Below, piece by piece: positions 62,526 through 64,000 of a stretch of 64,000 bases of DNA. Position numbers and translations under genes: made by a program. The DNA comes from Luteibacter sp. 9135. GTDB lineage: Bacteria; Pseudomonadota; Gammaproteobacteria; Xanthomonadales; Rhodanobacteraceae. Numbering within the stretch: position 1 is the stretch's first letter; each line of letters opens with the position of its first letter. The stretch covers positions 186,001 to 250,000 of the forward strand of contig NZ_JQNB01000001.1 in assembly GCF_000745005.1 (NCBI RefSeq). Direction: 5' to 3'. The notes beneath the pieces are model-generated. The model did no database searches and was not told where the DNA came from. It worked only from the letters and a program-made list of their open reading frames with translations.

Positions 62526-62551
62526 CACCCCCGTCCCGCCCGAGGTAACGC

Positions 62552-63316
62552 ATGACCATCGCATCATTCACCTCGGGCTCGACGGCCACGCGGACCGACG
62601 CCGACCTGATCGGCAGCAACAAGCGCTTCTACGACGCGCTGTGGTCCGAGGCCAAGCTGTTTTCGCCCGACCGCTTCAATACGTGGCCGCTGGTGGCCGA
62701 GTTGACGGCGCAGACCACCCGCCGGCTTGAGGTCGCCCCGGGCCTGCGCCCACGGCTGCCCCTGGAAGGCACCCAGTTCGTGGACCTCAGCCGCCCGGCC
62801 CTGGCCGAGCTGGGCCGGCACGGCGCACGGGTGGCCAACGCCATGATCGGCGCCCTGCCCTTCCGTGACGCCAGCTTCGACTTCGTCTGTGCCTTCGACA
62901 TCCTGGAACACGTGGTGGATGACGAGGGGGCGCTGGGCGAGCTGGCGCGCGTGGCCGAACCCGGCGCCCGACTGCTGATCTCCGTACCGCTGCATCCCGA
63001 CGCCTGGACGGCGTTCGACGACTTCGTCGGGCATTACCGCCGTTACGAGCCCGAGGCCATCCGTGACCTGCTGGCCCGCCACGGCTTCACGATCGAGCGC
63101 AGCGCCGTCTACGGCATGCAGCCGAAGTCGTCGAAGCTGCTCGACCTGGGTCAGTGGTACCTGACTCATCAACGCGCGCGCGCCATGTGGTGGTACAACC
63201 GCGTTTTCATGCCCCTGGGCGTCCGGTTCCAGAAGGCGCTGTCCTTCACGCCCGGCTTCGAGCCAGGCCCCGGTGTCGACGAAGTGCTGCTGGTCTGCCG
63301 CAAGGCAGCCACTTAA
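62552..63316 (+). CDS. Class I SAM-dependent methyltransferase
   Basis: A 254-residue methyltransferase of the Methyltransf_11 type. FVDLSRPALAELGRHGARV and IGALPFRDASFDFVCAFDILEHVVDDEGAL are the acidic and post-II motifs; motif I is degenerate (LEVAPGLRPRLP). YRRYEPEAIRDLLARHGFTI and a long C-terminal part with aromatic residues follow. The substrate is unknown. It starts 26 bp after the molybdenum-enzyme gene and may share its transcript. Confidence 0.85.
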   Translation: MTIASFTSGSTATRTDADLIGSNKRFYDALWSEAKLFSPDRFNTWPLVAELTAQTTRRLEVAPGLRPRLPLEGTQFVDLSRPALAELGRHGARVANAMIGALPFRDASFDFVCAFDILEHVVDDEGALGELARVAEPGARLLISVPLHPDAWTAFDDFVGHYRRYEPEAIRDLLARHGFTIERSAVYGMQPKSSKLLDLGQWYLTHQRARAMWWYNRVFMPLGVRFQKALSFTPGFEPGPGVDEVLLVCRKAAT

Positions 63317-63399
63317 ATCGAGCAAAAACAGGGGCTTTACATATGGCGCGGCGCAACTGGTTATGATGCGCCACCCTCCCCGCCCCTTCCGGAATCGGC

Positions 63400-64000
63400 A
63401 TGCTCTATCTCATGCACGAATGGCAACGCTCGATGCTCAGCCCGCTGACCTACTGGGCCGAGGCGAGCGCGAAGATGTTCGGCGATGCCGCCAGCCCGTT
63501 TGCCCGCATGCCTGGCGCCGACCGCGCCGCCGCGGGTTACGAACTGATGTTCCGGCTGGGCAAGGCCTACGAAAAGCCGGAGTTCGACATTCACAGCGTG
63601 CACGCCCACGGGCATGACGTGGCCATCGTGGAACAGGTAGCGCTGGCCAAACCGTTCTGCACGCTCAAGCGTTTCAAGCGCTTCTCGGACGACCAGGCCA
63701 CGGTCGACACGATGAAGAACGACCCCGCCGTGCTCGTGGTCGCCCCGCTGTCGGGCCACCACTCCACGCTGCTGCGCGATACGGTGCGCACCCTGCTGCG
63801 CGACCACAAGGTGTACATCACCGACTGGGTGGACGCCCGCATGATTCCCCTCGACGCCGGCTCGTTCTCACTGGCGGACTACGTGGCGTACATCGAGGAG
63901 TTCATCCGTCACGTGGGCGTGCACCGCGCGCACGTGGTGTCGGTCTGCCAGCCCACCGTGCCGGTGCTGGCCGCCGTCTCGCTGATGGCGGCACGTGGCG
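63400..64000 (+). CDS. phaZ: Intracellular polyhydroxyalkanoate depolymerase, N-terminal part (cut by window edge)
   Basis: The first 200 residues are in the window, beginning MLYLMHEWQRSMLSPLTYWAE. LVVAPLSGHHSTLLRDTVRTLL, VYITDWVDARMIPL and FSLADYVAYIEEFIRHVG are typical of intracellular short-chain PHB depolymerases. The lipase-box equivalent is VSVCQPTVPVL with the nucleophile cysteine at residue 183, the position reported for the Ralstonia PhaZ1 cysteine. It breaks down storage PHB granules. The C-terminal half lies beyond the window. Confidence 0.9.
   Translation, partial: MLYLMHEWQRSMLSPLTYWAEASAKMFGDAASPFARMPGADRAAAGYELMFRLGKAYEKPEFDIHSVHAHGHDVAIVEQVALAKPFCTLKRFKRFSDDQATVDTMKNDPAVLVVAPLSGHHSTLLRDTVRTLLRDHKVYITDWVDARMIPLDAGSFSLADYVAYIEEFIRHVGVHRAHVVSVCQPTVPVLAAVSLMAARG

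Overview
This is a GC-rich, gene-dense chromosomal stretch from a gammaproteobacterium, most likely of the Xanthomonadales (Rhodanobacteraceae such as Luteibacter, Dyella or Rhodanobacter; this is an inference). The evidence is the fused aspartokinase/diaminopimelate decarboxylase, the MurL/MurD2 pair for making D-glutamate at the UDP-MurNAc-peptide level, the metX-metB-hom operon, and an Rrf2-led suf operon. No rRNA, tRNA, prophage, transposase or CRISPR array was recognised.

Layout. 1-2.7 kb: minus-strand methionine operon metX-metB-hom behind a SAM-I riboswitch, a TTGACA promoter and a row of MetJ-like boxes. 3.0-7.3 kb: release factor 3, a cNMP-binding/thioredoxin-reductase-like fusion that lacks the redox CxxC, and a CPBP membrane protease. 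7.4-13.4 kb: a hybrid histidine kinase with three receivers, then CheR, CheB and a receiver-GGDEF protein, all overlapping or abutting, with no chemoreceptor. 13.4-15.4 kb: a divergent LysR/YeiH pair. 15.4-19.5 kb: an operon of HAD phosphatase, class III aminotransferase, GNAT-fold acyltransferase and arginase-fold hydrolase with no assigned product. 19.6-27.1 kb: a MipA-family outer membrane protein, then the suf operon (rrf2, sufB, ACT protein, sufC, sufD, sufS) with a GNAT and a Rieske gene downstream. 27.1-29.1 kb: glnK-amtB with sigma-54 and NtrC-like sites.

29.1-36.5 kb: a small His-rich secreted protein, an NAD salvage operon (NadM-Nudix, NadV, ADP-ribosylglycohydrolase), a nucleotide-sugar dehydrogenase, the peptidoglycan-recycling pair amgK-murU, and a small unknown gene. 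36.6-40.8 kb: motA-motB, a PAS histidine kinase and two small unknown genes. 40.8-45.3 kb: tgt-yajC-secD-secF, ending at a strong terminator. 45.4-47.0 kb: FliK-like and FlhB-C-terminal-like flagellar genes behind a sigma-28 promoter. 47.1-52.0 kb: a 1623-residue RHS protein of mosaic base composition. 52.0-57.4 kb: lysC-lysA fusion, murL, murD2. 57.4-58.3 kb: a nested repeat region. 58.3-64.0 kb: an APC permease, a two-subunit molybdenum hydroxylase whose usual catalytic Glu appears to be Val, a methyltransferase, and the start of an intracellular PHA depolymerase.

Themes. Three loci concern cell-wall precursors (lysC-lysA/murL/murD2, amgK/murU, and possibly the sugar dehydrogenase). Several carry flagellar-type sigma-28 promoters. 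The least explained loci are the 15.4-19.5 kb operon, the kinase/CheR/CheB/GGDEF module, the RHS gene and the repeats at 57.4-58.3 kb.
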